Origin: CALJDF01 sp038121105
GTDB lineage: Bacteria > Pseudomonadota > Alphaproteobacteria > SHVP01
NCBI GenBank assembly: GCA_038121105.1
Contig: JAYONB010000001.1
Span: 248,001-312,000 of the forward strand
Direction of reading: 5' to 3'
DNA length: 64,000 nucleotides
Shown: positions 56,169 through 64,000 of the stretch, piece by piece
Position numbering within the stretch: the stretch's first letter is position 1
Layout: the number at the start of each line of letters is the position of its first letter
Notes under the pieces: model-generated
The model's database searches: none
What the model was told of the DNA's origin: nothing
What the model saw: the letters and a program-made list of their open reading frames with translations, nothing else
Made by a program: the position numbers and the translations under genes

Positions 56169-57614
56169 GTGGCGCGCCCACCGGATCAGCCGGGTGTTTT
56201 TGGCGCTGAGTACGATTGGGTCGGCCTTCTCGCACCGAGTCTTCGGGAAGAGCAAGACTATCCGGCCGAGACGCGCGGCAACTGGCCTGCCGATCTGCGC
56301 GGTACGTTGTTCCGCAATGGCCCGGGTCTTTTCGAACGCAACGGCGTTCGCAAGGGCATGGTTACCGACGGCGATGGGCTAATTCGGTCCTATGAGATCG
56401 CCGACGGACAGGTCCACTTCAAATCCAGATTCGTGCGCACCACCAAGTTTCGCGAGGAAGAAGCGGCGGGGCGCTACAAATACGCGACCTGGAGTACCCG
56501 CGCGCCGGGCGGTATTTGGCGCAACATCGGGGCGACCCGCAGGCGGTCGCAGGCAGAGGCCACGGTGTATGCGCGGCACGGCAAGCTGCTTGCGTTTGAC
56601 GAAGTCGGCCTGCCGTGGGCGCTCGACCCCCAAACCTTGGCGACGACCAGTCGGTACCAGATCGGCGCCCCCTCGGACCGACCGGCCTTCAAGACGCGCG
56701 CCAAACTCGATCCGCTGAACGGCGATTGGAACGTTTTGGGCCACGACTATGTCGAACCTCTGAAACTGCGCATCCTGGTCGAGAACAGCCAAGGGTTGAC
56801 CAACACCGAATTGAGCATGCGCCTGCCGCGCGCTAGTTATTTCCGCGACTTCTTCTCGACACCGAACTATGTGGTGGTCGGCTTGAACGCGGTCGAGATC
56901 AAGACGATGCGCCCGACCCTCGGGATGTCGCCGCTTCTCGATGCGATCCGATGGAAACCCTCGCTGGGCAATCTCGTCGTGGTGATCCCCAAGAGCGGCG
57001 ACGATCCGTTCGCGGTCGAGGCACCGCCGTCGTGGTGCTTTCACACGATCAACGCGTGCGAATCCCATGGCGAAATCATCGCGGACTTCATCGGTTACGA
57101 CTCGCCCGAGTGCTTGTTGGGCAAGGACCCCGCGTTAGGGGCGATCATGCGCGGCACCGTTCGGCGGATACAAGACCAAGGAACGGTGCGGCGCTGGCGA
57201 ATCGATTTGGCGCAGCGCACGTTGCGCGAAGAGATCGTGGACTCGAGCGCCCACGAATACCCGACGATCGACCCCCTGCGGTCCGGCCTGCCCTATCGCA
57301 ACGCCTATATCGGCACCCAGAGGCCGGACGAGTGGTGGACCAGCAGCACCGTGCGGCTGGACATGGAAAGCGGCCAGCGCGACGCCTTTGAGGGGCGTGC
57401 AACCCAACAAATGGGCGAACCGGTGTTCGTGCCGCGCCAAGGCGGTGGCACCGACAAAGTCTGGCTGCTGGTCGAATCGCTGGATGGCCGGGCGGGCGTG
57501 TCATCCCTTCTGGTGTTCGATGCCGGCCAGGTGGCGAGCGGCCCGATTGCCGAAGCGACTTTGCAACACCACATGCCATTCAGCGTGCACGGCGCTTGGG
57601 TGCCGGAGCAGTAG
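56169..57614 (+). CDS. Carotenoid-oxygenase (RPE65) family protein lacking two iron His
   Basis: The 481-residue protein has the beta-propeller signature: GLFRNGPGLFER-type start (LRGTLFRNGPGLFERNGVRK), WCFHTINACESHGEII and the terminal FSVHGAWVPEQ. The third and fourth iron-binding His are there, but the first (usual AHPKxDP) reads TRAKLDPLNGDW and the second (usual HDFAITPNY) reads YFRDFFSTPNYVVV, both with Arg for His. The iron centre is likely lost, so it may be non-catalytic. Start chosen at GTG 56169, just after a TTAG; the frame extends upstream through the intergenic gap. Confidence 0.82.
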   Translation: MARPPDQPGVFGAEYDWVGLLAPSLREEQDYPAETRGNWPADLRGTLFRNGPGLFERNGVRKGMVTDGDGLIRSYEIADGQVHFKSRFVRTTKFREEEAAGRYKYATWSTRAPGGIWRNIGATRRRSQAEATVYARHGKLLAFDEVGLPWALDPQTLATTSRYQIGAPSDRPAFKTRAKLDPLNGDWNVLGHDYVEPLKLRILVENSQGLTNTELSMRLPRASYFRDFFSTPNYVVVGLNAVEIKTMRPTLGMSPLLDAIRWKPSLGNLVVVIPKSGDDPFAVEAPPSWCFHTINACESHGEIIADFIGYDSPECLLGKDPALGAIMRGTVRRIQDQGTVRRWRIDLAQRTLREEIVDSSAHEYPTIDPLRSGLPYRNAYIGTQRPDEWWTSSTVRLDMESGQRDAFEGRATQQMGEPVFVPRQGGGTDKVWLLVESLDGRAGVSSLLVFDAGQVASGPIAEATLQHHMPFSVHGAWVPEQ

Positions 57615-57650
57615 GCGGACCATCCGACGGTTTCGGTTTAGACTGGAACC

Positions 57651-58037
57651 ATGACAACCGAACTTTGGCTGCTGACCGGTGCGATCGTACTGGCGCTGGT
57701 GCAGGTGTCGCTGGCGACGTTTTGGGCGCAAGCGCAACTGGGCAACTGGCGCGTGGGGCCGCGCGACGACCCTCGTGCGTTAACCGGTACGGCCGGGCGG
57801 TTAGATCGGGCTTACAAGAACCTCCTTGAGACGTTGCCGTGGTTCGCGGCGCTGGTGTTGCTGTTGCACGTGACCGAGCGCGGCGGGCAGCTTTCGCTTG
57901 TCGGGTCGCACTTGTATTTCTGGGGCCGGGTGGGATATGGGCCCGCGTATGTCACCGGTATCCCGTGGTTTCGCACGACGTTCTGGTGGGCCTCGATGAT
58001 CGGCATCGTGCTGCTGTTGGTTAAGGTGGTGGTTTAG
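57651..58037 (+). CDS. MAPEG-family membrane protein
   Basis: The 128-residue four-helix protein has LWLLTGAIVLALVQVSLATF, TGTAGRLDRAYKNLLETLPW and YFWGRVGYGPAYVTGIPWFR, typical of MAPEG proteins (membrane glutathione- or eicosanoid-type transferases). The function in bacteria is mostly unknown. It follows the carotenoid-oxygenase-like gene by 36 bp, and a REP-like repeat begins at its stop codon. Confidence 0.85.
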   Translation: MTTELWLLTGAIVLALVQVSLATFWAQAQLGNWRVGPRDDPRALTGTAGRLDRAYKNLLETLPWFAALVLLLHVTERGGQLSLVGSHLYFWGRVGYGPAYVTGIPWFRTTFWWASMIGIVLLLVKVVV

Positions 58038-58079
58038 CCCTTCGGCTCGCGCTGCTTGCCCAGCGCGGCTCAGGATGAC
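58037..58079. repeat. REP-like hairpin repeat, copy a
   Basis: Left arm gcccttcg, inner stem CGCGCTG/CAGCGCG with loop cttgcc, right arm ggctcaggatgac. It begins on the last base of the MAPEG stop codon and ends 26 bp before the convergent SDR gene. Member of a five-copy family (others at 59321, 59591, 60852 and 63739). Confidence 0.75.
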
Positions 58080-58105
58080 ATGTGTTGTGATGAGTCCGCC
58101 CTTCG

Positions 58106-58813
58106 CTACCACGGCACCGTCGAGCCATCATGGCCGCGGAATTGGCCGGTGTCGGCGAGTGTGAGGGCGTTGATGGTGGGGACGCACGCGGCGATGGCTT
58201 CGTCGACCGACAGGCGCGCCGTGGGGCCGCCGAGGTCGGTGCGCACCCAACCCGGGCCGAGCATGACGACGGCGATGCCACGCGGTTGCAGCTCCCACGC
58301 CATGCAGCGCGAGACCATGTTGAGCGCCGACTTGGTCGAGCGGTACTGGTGCAGTTCGCCCTTGTAGTTGTCGGGATCGGCTTTGGTCTTGCCGGCGATG
58401 GACGAGGTGCGCGACGAGACGTTGACGATGAGTTTCTTCTCACCCCGTTCGAGGTGGCCCACGAAGGCCTCGCACATTTTCATTACGCCCATGACGTTGG
58501 TGCGAAACGCAAGATCCCACGCGTCGTAATCGGTGTGGCCGAACTTTTGCGGATGCGCACCTTGTATGGCCGCATTGTTGAGCAGGAGGTCGATGGGCTC
58601 GGTGATGGCGGCGGCGAGCGCCTCGATCGATCCGTGGTCGGTGACGTCGAGCGCATGGATCTGCACGTCGTGCGTCTGCGCGAGCGCGGCAAGGTCGGTT
58701 GCGGCCTCCGGGGTGCGGCAGGCGGCGAGGACGCGCCAACCGTCTGCGGCGTAGCGTTGGGCGAAGCCAAAGCCGAGGCCCTTGTTCGCGCCGGTGATCA
58801 GGATGGTGGGCAT
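58106..58813 (-). CDS. Short-chain dehydrogenase/reductase
   Basis: A 235-residue classical SDR: TGANKGLGFGFAQRY (cofactor), NNAAIQGAH, VNVSSRTSSIAG and YRSTKSALNMVSR (YxxxK). The substrate is unknown. It is convergent with the MAPEG gene. Confidence 0.9.
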   Translation of the reverse strand: MPTILITGANKGLGFGFAQRYAADGWRVLAACRTPEAATDLAALAQTHDVQIHALDVTDHGSIEALAAAITEPIDLLLNNAAIQGAHPQKFGHTDYDAWDLAFRTNVMGVMKMCEAFVGHLERGEKKLIVNVSSRTSSIAGKTKADPDNYKGELHQYRSTKSALNMVSRCMAWELQPRGIAVVMLGPGWVRTDLGGPTARLSVDEAIAACVPTINALTLADTGQFRGHDGSTVPW

Positions 58814-58885
58814 GGGGTCTTTCTTTGTTGTGGCTCGCTAGGGTTTAGCACAAGCACGTCTTTCCGGGCCCAGCCCCGATCACCT

Positions 58886-58994
58886 CCTCCCCTGTTTGGG
58901 AGGGGGAGGATCGAGGAGGGCCATGCCGCGCTCTTTTGGGTGGCCGACCCCGCCCCGCCCTTCCCCCTGACGCGCAGGCGGAGGCGGATGGCGG
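58886..58994. repeat. GC-rich composite repeat, copy 1
   Basis: Two palindrome-like parts in fixed order: cctcccctgtttgggagggg-aggatcgagg (58886-58920) and ccccgcccttccccctgacg...ggcggatggcgg (58947-58994). The second copy is at 59405-59517 with the same order and nearly the same spacing (61 and 65 bp between part starts). The two parts can each fold. Confidence 0.65.
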
Positions 58995-59320
58995 TGCCGT
59001 CTCGGTGGGCGCCATCCCCGAAGGACGGCACACCGCCAAGGGCGCAGTTTTCCTGCGGTTTTCGACCGGATTCTTTGTTTCTGCCAAACGAAGCCAAATT
59101 ATTCCTTTATTTCAAGCACTTAACATTTCGAGGCGACGAACGAAGCCAGAACTGTGTTTCTTTTCAAGGGCTTAGATTTTGGGCGATTTTGGTGCCTTCC
59201 TGTGTTGGGTCGCCCCTCGCGGGGGGCGGGTGACAGGTGGCCACGGCGATAGGGCCTGCCAAGGGCGGGACGGAGATCGTGATCACGGGGACCGGAAATC
59301 GTGATTGTTCGAGGCGGTGG

Positions 59321-59373
59321 CAGGCCCTTCGTCACGGGAGAGGCGCGCGGCGCCTCACCCTGCTCAGGATGAC
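59321..59373. repeat. REP-like hairpin repeat, copy b
   Basis: Arms caggcccttcg and ctcaggatgac enclose a G/C-rich centre (gtcacgggagaggcgcgcggcgcctcaccctg when broken up) that pairs less well than the other copies. Lies in the gene-free region. Confidence 0.65.
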
Positions 59374-59404
59374 ATTGTTTGCTGTGGGCGATGGGGTACC
59401 GCCG

Positions 59405-59517
59405 CCCCCTGCTTGGGAGGGGGAGGATTGAGGTGGGGGTTGGTGGTGTTGTGCGTGATGTTGGCGGCGACCCCCTCCCTGCCCTCCCCCTGGCGTGCAG
59501 GGGGAGGAGGATGGCGG
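59405..59517. repeat. GC-rich composite repeat, copy 2
   Basis: Parts: ccccctgcttgggagggg-aggattgagg (59405-59438) and ccccctccctgccctccccc...ggaggatggcgg (59470-59517). Same order as copy 1, 519 bp downstream; the middle 30 bp are not conserved, so the two parts may be separate units that travel together. Confidence 0.65.
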
Positions 59518-59590
59518 CGACGGTGGTGCGGTGCGCGCGGCGTCCGCGGAAGAATGCGGACGCCTTGCGACGGATCGTTTGTTGTGGTGG

Positions 59591-59633
59591 CAGGCCCTTC
59601 GAGACGCGCGCGATGCGCGCGCCTCAGGATGAC
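59591..59633. repeat. REP-like hairpin repeat, copy c
   Basis: Arms caggcccttcg and cctcaggatgac with the alternating stem gacgcgcgcgatgcgcgcgc between. Its right arm is the first unit of the 40-bp tandem repeat that follows. Confidence 0.7.
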
Positions 59634-59720
59634 GTTTCTTTTACGGCAGGTTGGGGCCGCGCCTCAGGATGACGTTTCTTTTTACGGCGGGTTGGGGCCG
59701 CGCCTCGGGATGACGTTTCG
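59621..59720. repeat. 40-bp tandem repeat, about 2.5 copies
   Basis: Units begin gcctcaggatgacgtttctt at 59621 and 59661 and a changed, partial unit (gcctcgggatgacgtttcg) at 59702. Periods are 40 and 41 bp; the extra base is a T in a T-run. The unit contains the right arm of the REP-like repeat, so the array looks like local amplification of that arm. Confidence 0.8.
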
Positions 59721-59749
59721 TTTGGTGTGGGCTGGTGCGGAGTGCACCC

Positions 59750-60709
59750 CTAGTACAGAAACATCGGGGCGCCGAGGACGTGTTGGGGGTTGGGGCGGTA
59801 GGCCTGGGCATCGTACAGGCGGGGGATGTCGACGCGTTTTTCGCCGGAGATGCACGTCGCGACGGGGACCGTGGTGTAGCGGCCGCCTTGTAACGACAGC
59901 ATGATGCCGCCGGCGCCGTCGGCGATTTGTTCCAGCGCCAAGTGGCCGAAGGTGACGGCGACCATGCGGTCGAGCGAATCGGGCGCGCCGGAGCGCATGA
60001 GGTAGCCCAGGCTTTGGTTGATGATCTCGACCCCGGTGCGGGCCTTGAGTTCGGCGCCGATGACTTGGCCGATGCCGCCCAGCTTGAGGTGGCCATAGGC
60101 GTCGGCCTCGCCGCCTTCGACGCGGGCGCCGCCTTCGAGCGTGGCGCCTTCGCTGACCACCACAACGGCGTAGTGACTGGGGTTGTCGATGCGATCTTGG
60201 CGCACCAACTTCGCAAGCCGGTCGATATCGACCGGGACTTTGGAGATCAACGTGCGGTCGGCATCGGCGAGGTAGCCTGCGATGAGCGCCGTTTCGCCAG
60301 AATGACGGCCGAACAACTCGATGACCGCGATGCGTTCGTGGGAGCCCGCCGGGGTGCGCAAGGCTTGGATGAATTCGACCGAGCGCGTTACGGCGGTGGA
60401 AAAGCCGATGCAGTAATCGGTGCCGAACACGTCGTTGTCCATCGTTTTGGGGATGGCGACGACGCGCACGCCTTCTTGCGCGAGGCGCGCGGCATAGGAC
60501 AGCGTATCGTCGCCGCCGATCGCGATCAGGCAATCGATGCCGAGCCAGTTCAGCGCCTCCACGACATGGGCGGTGCAATCGGTGGTGCCGGTGGTGGCGT
60601 CGGGGGTAAAGCGGTCCTCCAGATGCGGCGGCACATCGTCGGCGGCCACGCGCCCGGGGTTGGTGCGCGAGGTGTGCAACATGGTGCCGCCGGCGCGATC
60701 GATCGTCAA
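59750..60709 (-). pseudogene. PPi-type phosphofructokinase lacking its N-terminus
   Basis: The frame encodes the PFK core: GGTMLHTSRTNPG, IAIGGDDTLSYAARLAQEG, VVAIPKTMDNDVFGTDYCIG and IELFGRHSGE. GGDDT with PKTMDND marks a pyrophosphate-dependent type. The usual first ~75 residues, with the N-terminal GGGDxPG phosphate-binding loop, are not found in any frame up to valS; an in-frame stop lies just upstream and a REP-like repeat occupies the gap. ORF start is a TTG at 60709, an internal ATG is at about 60682. The gene is probably a 5'-deleted remnant, though the reading frame (319 codons) is intact. Confidence 0.75.
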
Positions 60710-60851
60710 CCGGTGCGCGAATCAAGTGCTGAGGCACACGACGCGGCCGTAGGCCACTCCTCAGGGTGCGGTGTTGAGGTGTGTGTGGCGTCCTTGCGGA
60801 CCATAGTGACGTGCTCATGACAAGATCGCCATTGGCCCCCCTCAAGTTGAG

Positions 60852-60908
60852 CAGGCCCTTCGTCTCGGATTGCTTTCGCTTCGCGAAAGTAATCCGGCTC
60901 AGGATGAC
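60852..60908. repeat. REP-like hairpin repeat, copy d
   Basis: Arms caggcccttcg and ggctcaggatgac. Inner stem GGATT-G-CTTTCGC and GCGAAAG-T-AATCC, 12 paired bases with one mismatch. Lies where the N-terminus of the phosphofructokinase gene should be, 30 bp after the valS end. Confidence 0.78.
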
Positions 60909-60937
60909 AGTGGTGGGTGGGGTGTGGGCGTGCGGGG

Positions 60938-63604
60938 TTAGCCCGCTTGCTTCAACCGCTCTAGCGCCGCCGCCAGTTTGTCGCGGGTTTGGGTGTGGTC
61001 GGCGCGTCTTGTGTGTTGTTCTTCAATGACGTGCGGGGGGGCTTTAGAGACGAAGGCGTCGTTGGCGAGTTTTTTGTCGACTTTGGCGATTTCGGCGTCG
61101 GCTTTTTGGATTTCTTTTTCGAGGCGCGTGCGTTCGGCGGTGATGTCGATGACGCCTGCTAAGGGGAGCGCCACGGTAGCTTCGTCGATGACGACTTGCA
61201 CGGCGCGGTCGGGGGATTGATCGGCGAGGTCGATGGACTCGAGGCGCGCCAAGCGGGCGATGAGGTCGGCGTGGGTGGCGAGGCGGCGTTGCGTTTCGGG
61301 GTGCGCACCGACGAGTTTGGCGTCCATCTTGGCGCCCGCCGGGACGTTCATTTCGGCCCTCACGCTGCGGATCTCGGTGACCAATCTAATGACCCAATCC
61401 ATTTCTAGGGCGGCGTCTTTGTCCATCGGCAGGGCGGACGCATCGGGCCAGCCGCGGACGATGAGGTCTTGGGTGTCGGGGATGGGCGAATCGTGGCGCA
61501 GTTTGTCCCACAGCTCTTCGGTCACATACGGCATAAAGGGGTGCAACAGGTGCAGGATTTGGCTGAGCGTCCAGGCGGCGCAGGCGCGGGTTTCTTCGGC
61601 GGCGATTTCGTCGTCGCCCAGCAGGACGGGCTTGATGAGTTCGACGTACCAATCGCAGAAGGTGTGCCAGGTGAAGTGGTAGGCGGCGTCGGCGGCCTCG
61701 TTGAACTTGTAGGCCTGGATCGCTTCGGTGATGGCGCCGGCGGCCTTGGCGGTTTCGCCGACGATCCATTTGTTGACGGTTTGGCGCACCGCGCCCGGTT
61801 CGAAGTCCGGGCGCAACAGGCACACGTTCATTTCGCAAAAGCGGCTGGCGTTCCACAGTTTGGTGGCGAAGTTGCGGTAGCCCTCGACGCGGGACTTGGC
61901 GAGCTTGATATCGCGGCCCTGGGCGGCCATGGCGCTGAGGGTGAAGCGCAGCGCATCGGCGCCGTATTCGTCGACGAGGTCCAGCGGGTTGATGACGTTG
62001 CCCTTGGACTTGGACATCTTCGCGCCCTTTTCGTCGCGGACGAGCGCGTGGACGTAGACCGTGTGAAACGGCACCTCGCCCATGAAGTGCAGGCCCATCA
62101 TGATCATCCGGGCGACCCAGAAGAAGATGATGTCGAAGCCGGTGACGAGCGTATCGGTGGGGTAGTAGCGATCGAGCTCGGGCGTTTTGTCGGGCCACCC
62201 GAGGGTGGAAAACGGCCACAGGGCGGAGGAGAACCAGGTGTCGAGGACGTCTTCATCGCGGGTGAGCGGGGTTTCCTTGCCGTAGTGGAGTTTGGCGGCG
62301 TTCAGGGCGGCGTCTTCGTCCATCTCGACGAAGATGTGCCCGTCGGGGCCGTACCAAGCCGGGATTTGATGGCCCCACCAGAGCTGGCGCGAAATGCACC
62401 AGGGCTGGATGTTGCGCATCCACGAGAAGTAGGTGTTTTCCCATTGGCGCGGGACGAAGGTGATGTTGCCGCGCTCCACCGCCTCGATGGCGGGTTTGGC
62501 CAAGGTCTCTGCATCGACGTACCACTGATCGGTGAGCCAGGGTTCGATGACGACGCCCGAGCGATCGCCGTACGGCACGGTGTGGGTGATGTCGTCGACC
62601 TTTTCGAGCAAGCCTTGGGCTTCGATGTGGGCGAGGACTTCTTTGCGCGCGGCCATGCGCTCCAGGCCGCGGAAGGCTTCGGGGACGTTGTCGTTGAGGT
62701 GGGCGTGCTGATCGAAAATGTTGATCAGGTCCAACTTATGCCGGCGGCCGACCTCGAAGTCGTTGAAGTCGTGGCCCGGGGTGATCTTGACGGCACCCGA
62801 GCCCTGCTCGGGATCGGCGTAGTCGTCGGCGACGATGGGAATGCGACGACCGACGAGCGGCAGCACGACGTTCTTGCCGACGAGGTCCTTGTAGCGCGGG
62901 TCGTCGGGGTGCACCGCGACGGCGGTATCGCCCAGCATGGTTTCGGGCCGCGTGGTGGCGACGGTGATGTAGCGGCCCTCTTCGTTTTCGATGGGGTATT
63001 TGATGTGCCACAGGTGGCCCGGGGCGTCGCGGTTCTCGACCTCGAGGTCGGAGATCGCGGTCAGCAGCTTGGGGTCCCAATTGACGAGGCGTTGGTCTTT
63101 GTAGATCAGGTTTTGCTTGTAGAGCTCGACGAAGACTTTGGTGACGGCGCGGCTGAGGCCTTCGTCCATCGTGAAGCGTTCGCGTTCCCAATCGGCCGAG
63201 GCGCCGAGACGGCGCAGCTGATTGAAGATGGTGCCGCCGGATTCTTCTTTCCATTGCCACACGCGATCCACGAATTTGCTGCGCCCGAGTTTGTGGCGGT
63301 CGGTGCCCTGTTCGTCGAGTTGGCGTTCGACCACCATTTGGGTGGCGATGCCGGCGTGGTCCATGCCCGGTTGCCACAACGCATCGCGCCCGCGCATGCG
63401 CTCGAAGCGGATGAGCACGTCTTGCAGCGTGTTGTTGAGCGCGTGGCCCATGTGCAGCGAGCCCGTGACGTTGGGCGGCGGGATGACGATGGTGTAGGGC
63501 TTGCCGGTATTGGTGCGCCCGGCGGCGAACGCGCCCTCTTCTTCCCAGCGCTGGTAATGCGGGCCTTCGATCTCTTCGGGCTTATAGGTTTTGGCGAGCG
63601 GCAT
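60938..63604 (-). CDS. valS: Valyl-tRNA synthetase
   Basis: The 888-residue class I synthetase has PPPNVTGSLHMGHALNNTLQ (HIGH), KMSKSKGNVINPLDLVDEYG (KMSKS), the editing domain (TTRPETMLGDTAVAVHPDD) and the C-terminal coiled coil (LEKEIQKADAEIAKVDKKL). ATG at 63604. The end is 233 bp from the phosphofructokinase remnant. Confidence 0.97.
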   Translation of the reverse strand: MPLAKTYKPEEIEGPHYQRWEEEGAFAAGRTNTGKPYTIVIPPPNVTGSLHMGHALNNTLQDVLIRFERMRGRDALWQPGMDHAGIATQMVVERQLDEQGTDRHKLGRSKFVDRVWQWKEESGGTIFNQLRRLGASADWERERFTMDEGLSRAVTKVFVELYKQNLIYKDQRLVNWDPKLLTAISDLEVENRDAPGHLWHIKYPIENEEGRYITVATTRPETMLGDTAVAVHPDDPRYKDLVGKNVVLPLVGRRIPIVADDYADPEQGSGAVKITPGHDFNDFEVGRRHKLDLINIFDQHAHLNDNVPEAFRGLERMAARKEVLAHIEAQGLLEKVDDITHTVPYGDRSGVVIEPWLTDQWYVDAETLAKPAIEAVERGNITFVPRQWENTYFSWMRNIQPWCISRQLWWGHQIPAWYGPDGHIFVEMDEDAALNAAKLHYGKETPLTRDEDVLDTWFSSALWPFSTLGWPDKTPELDRYYPTDTLVTGFDIIFFWVARMIMMGLHFMGEVPFHTVYVHALVRDEKGAKMSKSKGNVINPLDLVDEYGADALRFTLSAMAAQGRDIKLAKSRVEGYRNFATKLWNASRFCEMNVCLLRPDFEPGAVRQTVNKWIVGETAKAAGAITEAIQAYKFNEAADAAYHFTWHTFCDWYVELIKPVLLGDDEIAAEETRACAAWTLSQILHLLHPFMPYVTEELWDKLRHDSPIPDTQDLIVRGWPDASALPMDKDAALEMDWVIRLVTEIRSVRAEMNVPAGAKMDAKLVGAHPETQRRLATHADLIARLARLESIDLADQSPDRAVQVVIDEATVALPLAGVIDITAERTRLEKEIQKADAEIAKVDKKLANDAFVSKAPPHVIEEQHTRRADHTQTRDKLAAALERLKQAG

Positions 63605-63738
63605 GGGGCGCGGTATTCCGTTCCGGATGAGTGGGCGGTCCGGGGGTTATAACGCGGCGCAGCCTTTCTTTCCCACTATTTAATCCCGCATCCCGAGCCG
63701 GGGCGGCCGCGTCGCCAGACGAAAGCGACCCGCGTGGC

Positions 63739-63795
63739 GGGCCCTTCGTCCCGCCCTGCGCGCGCCTGTGGCGCGATCAGGGCGGCTCAGGATGC
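63739..63795. repeat. REP-like hairpin repeat, copy e
   Basis: Arms gggcccttcg and ggctcaggatg. Nested inner stem: CCGCCCTG/CAGGGCGG (perfect 8 bp) around CGCGCC/GGCGCG (perfect 6 bp). Between valS and the EF-hand gene. Confidence 0.78.
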
Positions 63796-63828
63796 GGGTG
63801 TTGGGAGCGGGAGAACGAGGCGCGAGGC

Positions 63829-64000
63829 CTACTCGTCTTTGTCGTCGCGATCTTGGCGGTCGTGGCGCGCGCCGCGGCGGTGGGAGATGTCGCGGTGGCG
63901 CTTGGGTTTGAGTTCTTCGCCCGACAGGATGCCGTCGTCGTTGCGGTCCATGCGCGCAACCATGTTGGCGTAGGGGTCGTTGAATTCTTCGGTGGTGACG
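63829..64000 (-). CDS. EF-hand domain protein, C-terminal fragment
   Basis: The last 56 codons are inside the window; the 5' end is past the right edge. It contains one EF-hand loop, MDRNDDGILSGEEL (D-x-N-x-D-G-x-L-x-x-x-E), then a basic, His-rich tail (KPKRHRDISHRRGARHDRQ). It probably binds calcium. Confidence 0.75.
   Translation of the reverse strand, partial: VTTEEFNDPYANMVARMDRNDDGILSGEELKPKRHRDISHRRGARHDRQDRDDKDE

Larger units (their letters stand above)
58814..59749. other. 936-bp repeat-rich region without genes
   Basis: Between the SDR and the phosphofructokinase remnant. It holds two REP-like hairpins (59321-59373, 59591-59633), a 40-bp tandem repeat (59621-59720), two copies of a GC-rich composite repeat (58886-58994, 59405-59517), and an imperfect A/T-richer pair (59087-59124 and 59139-59176, sharing aacgaagcc...ttcaag...ctta, 52 bp apart). 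Open frames across it are low-complexity and not supported as genes. Confidence 0.7.

Noticed and set aside
59621..59720. Tandem repeat as a CRISPR array
   Set aside because: The 40-bp units are contiguous with no variable spacers, and no cas genes are present.
59305..59904. 199-residue + strand frame over the repeat region
   Set aside because: Runs through REP-like and tandem repeats and into the antisense of the phosphofructokinase remnant; Gly/Arg-rich low complexity.
61469..63652. 727-residue open frame on the + strand
   Set aside because: It is fully antisense to valS, with Gly/Val/Asp-rich composition produced by the reverse frame of a high-GC gene.

Overview
This 64 kb window is high-GC, gene-dense DNA from an alphaproteobacterial chromosome, most likely a Rhodospirillales-type marine or soil lineage. 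The evidence is the flagellar gene set (FliX, FlaF, FlbT, MotE and DUF6468 neighbours, small 272-residue flagellins), the DksA-like protein that ends without a full C4 zinc site, and the dgt-argS-SPOR-nagZ and scpA-scpB blocks. No rRNA, tRNA, CRISPR array or phage was recognised.

Region 1 (1-16.5 kb) is flagellar. Leftward genes fliL-fliM-DUF6468-motE face rightward flgF-flgG-flgA-flgH. A DksA-like gene with a very long Lys/Ala-rich tail and fliX follow, then flgI-flgJ-like-flgN-like. Next comes an unusual leftward filament locus with three flagellin genes and duplicated flaF and flbT genes. Six -24/-12 (sigma-54) promoter matches with exact GG-N10-GC spacing sit before flgF (two), flgI, flagellin 2, flaF-1 and flagellin 3. 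Hairpins lie between the flagellin genes and their flbT regulators.

Region 2 (16.7-25 kb) begins with a 986-residue TPR/O-GlcNAc-transferase-like (GT41) protein directly behind the flagellins. It converges on a translationally coupled six-gene leftward operon: a 2OG-Fe(II) oxygenase and a LIC12192-type protein of the 'sporadic carbohydrate cluster' kind, two methyltransferases, an RmlD-like reductase, and a two-domain nitrilase whose second domain looks inactive. I infer a system that makes and attaches an unusual sugar, possibly to flagellin. It is the best candidate here for an undescribed system.

Region 3 (25-50 kb) is mostly housekeeping: scpA/scpB, an M50 protease, uvrA, a pirin, a transmembrane-only ABC half, a class II amidotransferase, a trmFO-GNAT-methyltransferase coupled cassette, an ECF42 sigma/DGPF/SRPBCC module, nagZ, a SPOR protein, argS, dgt, an erpA-like gene, a GST, xth and ilvD.

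Region 4 (38-64 kb, overlapping region 3) carries signs of decay or sequence error. Three genes have in-frame stop codons (DGPF protein, PAS histidine kinase, GyrI-like protein), two have one-base frameshifts (pentapeptide-repeat protein, DUF2306-like protein), and a phosphofructokinase lacks its N-terminus. Two perfect TGTGA-N6-TCACA sites lie in divergent intergenic regions here. From 58 kb on there is a family of REP-like hairpin repeats, a duplicated GC-rich composite repeat and a 40-bp tandem repeat. The window ends with valS and the C-terminus of an EF-hand protein.
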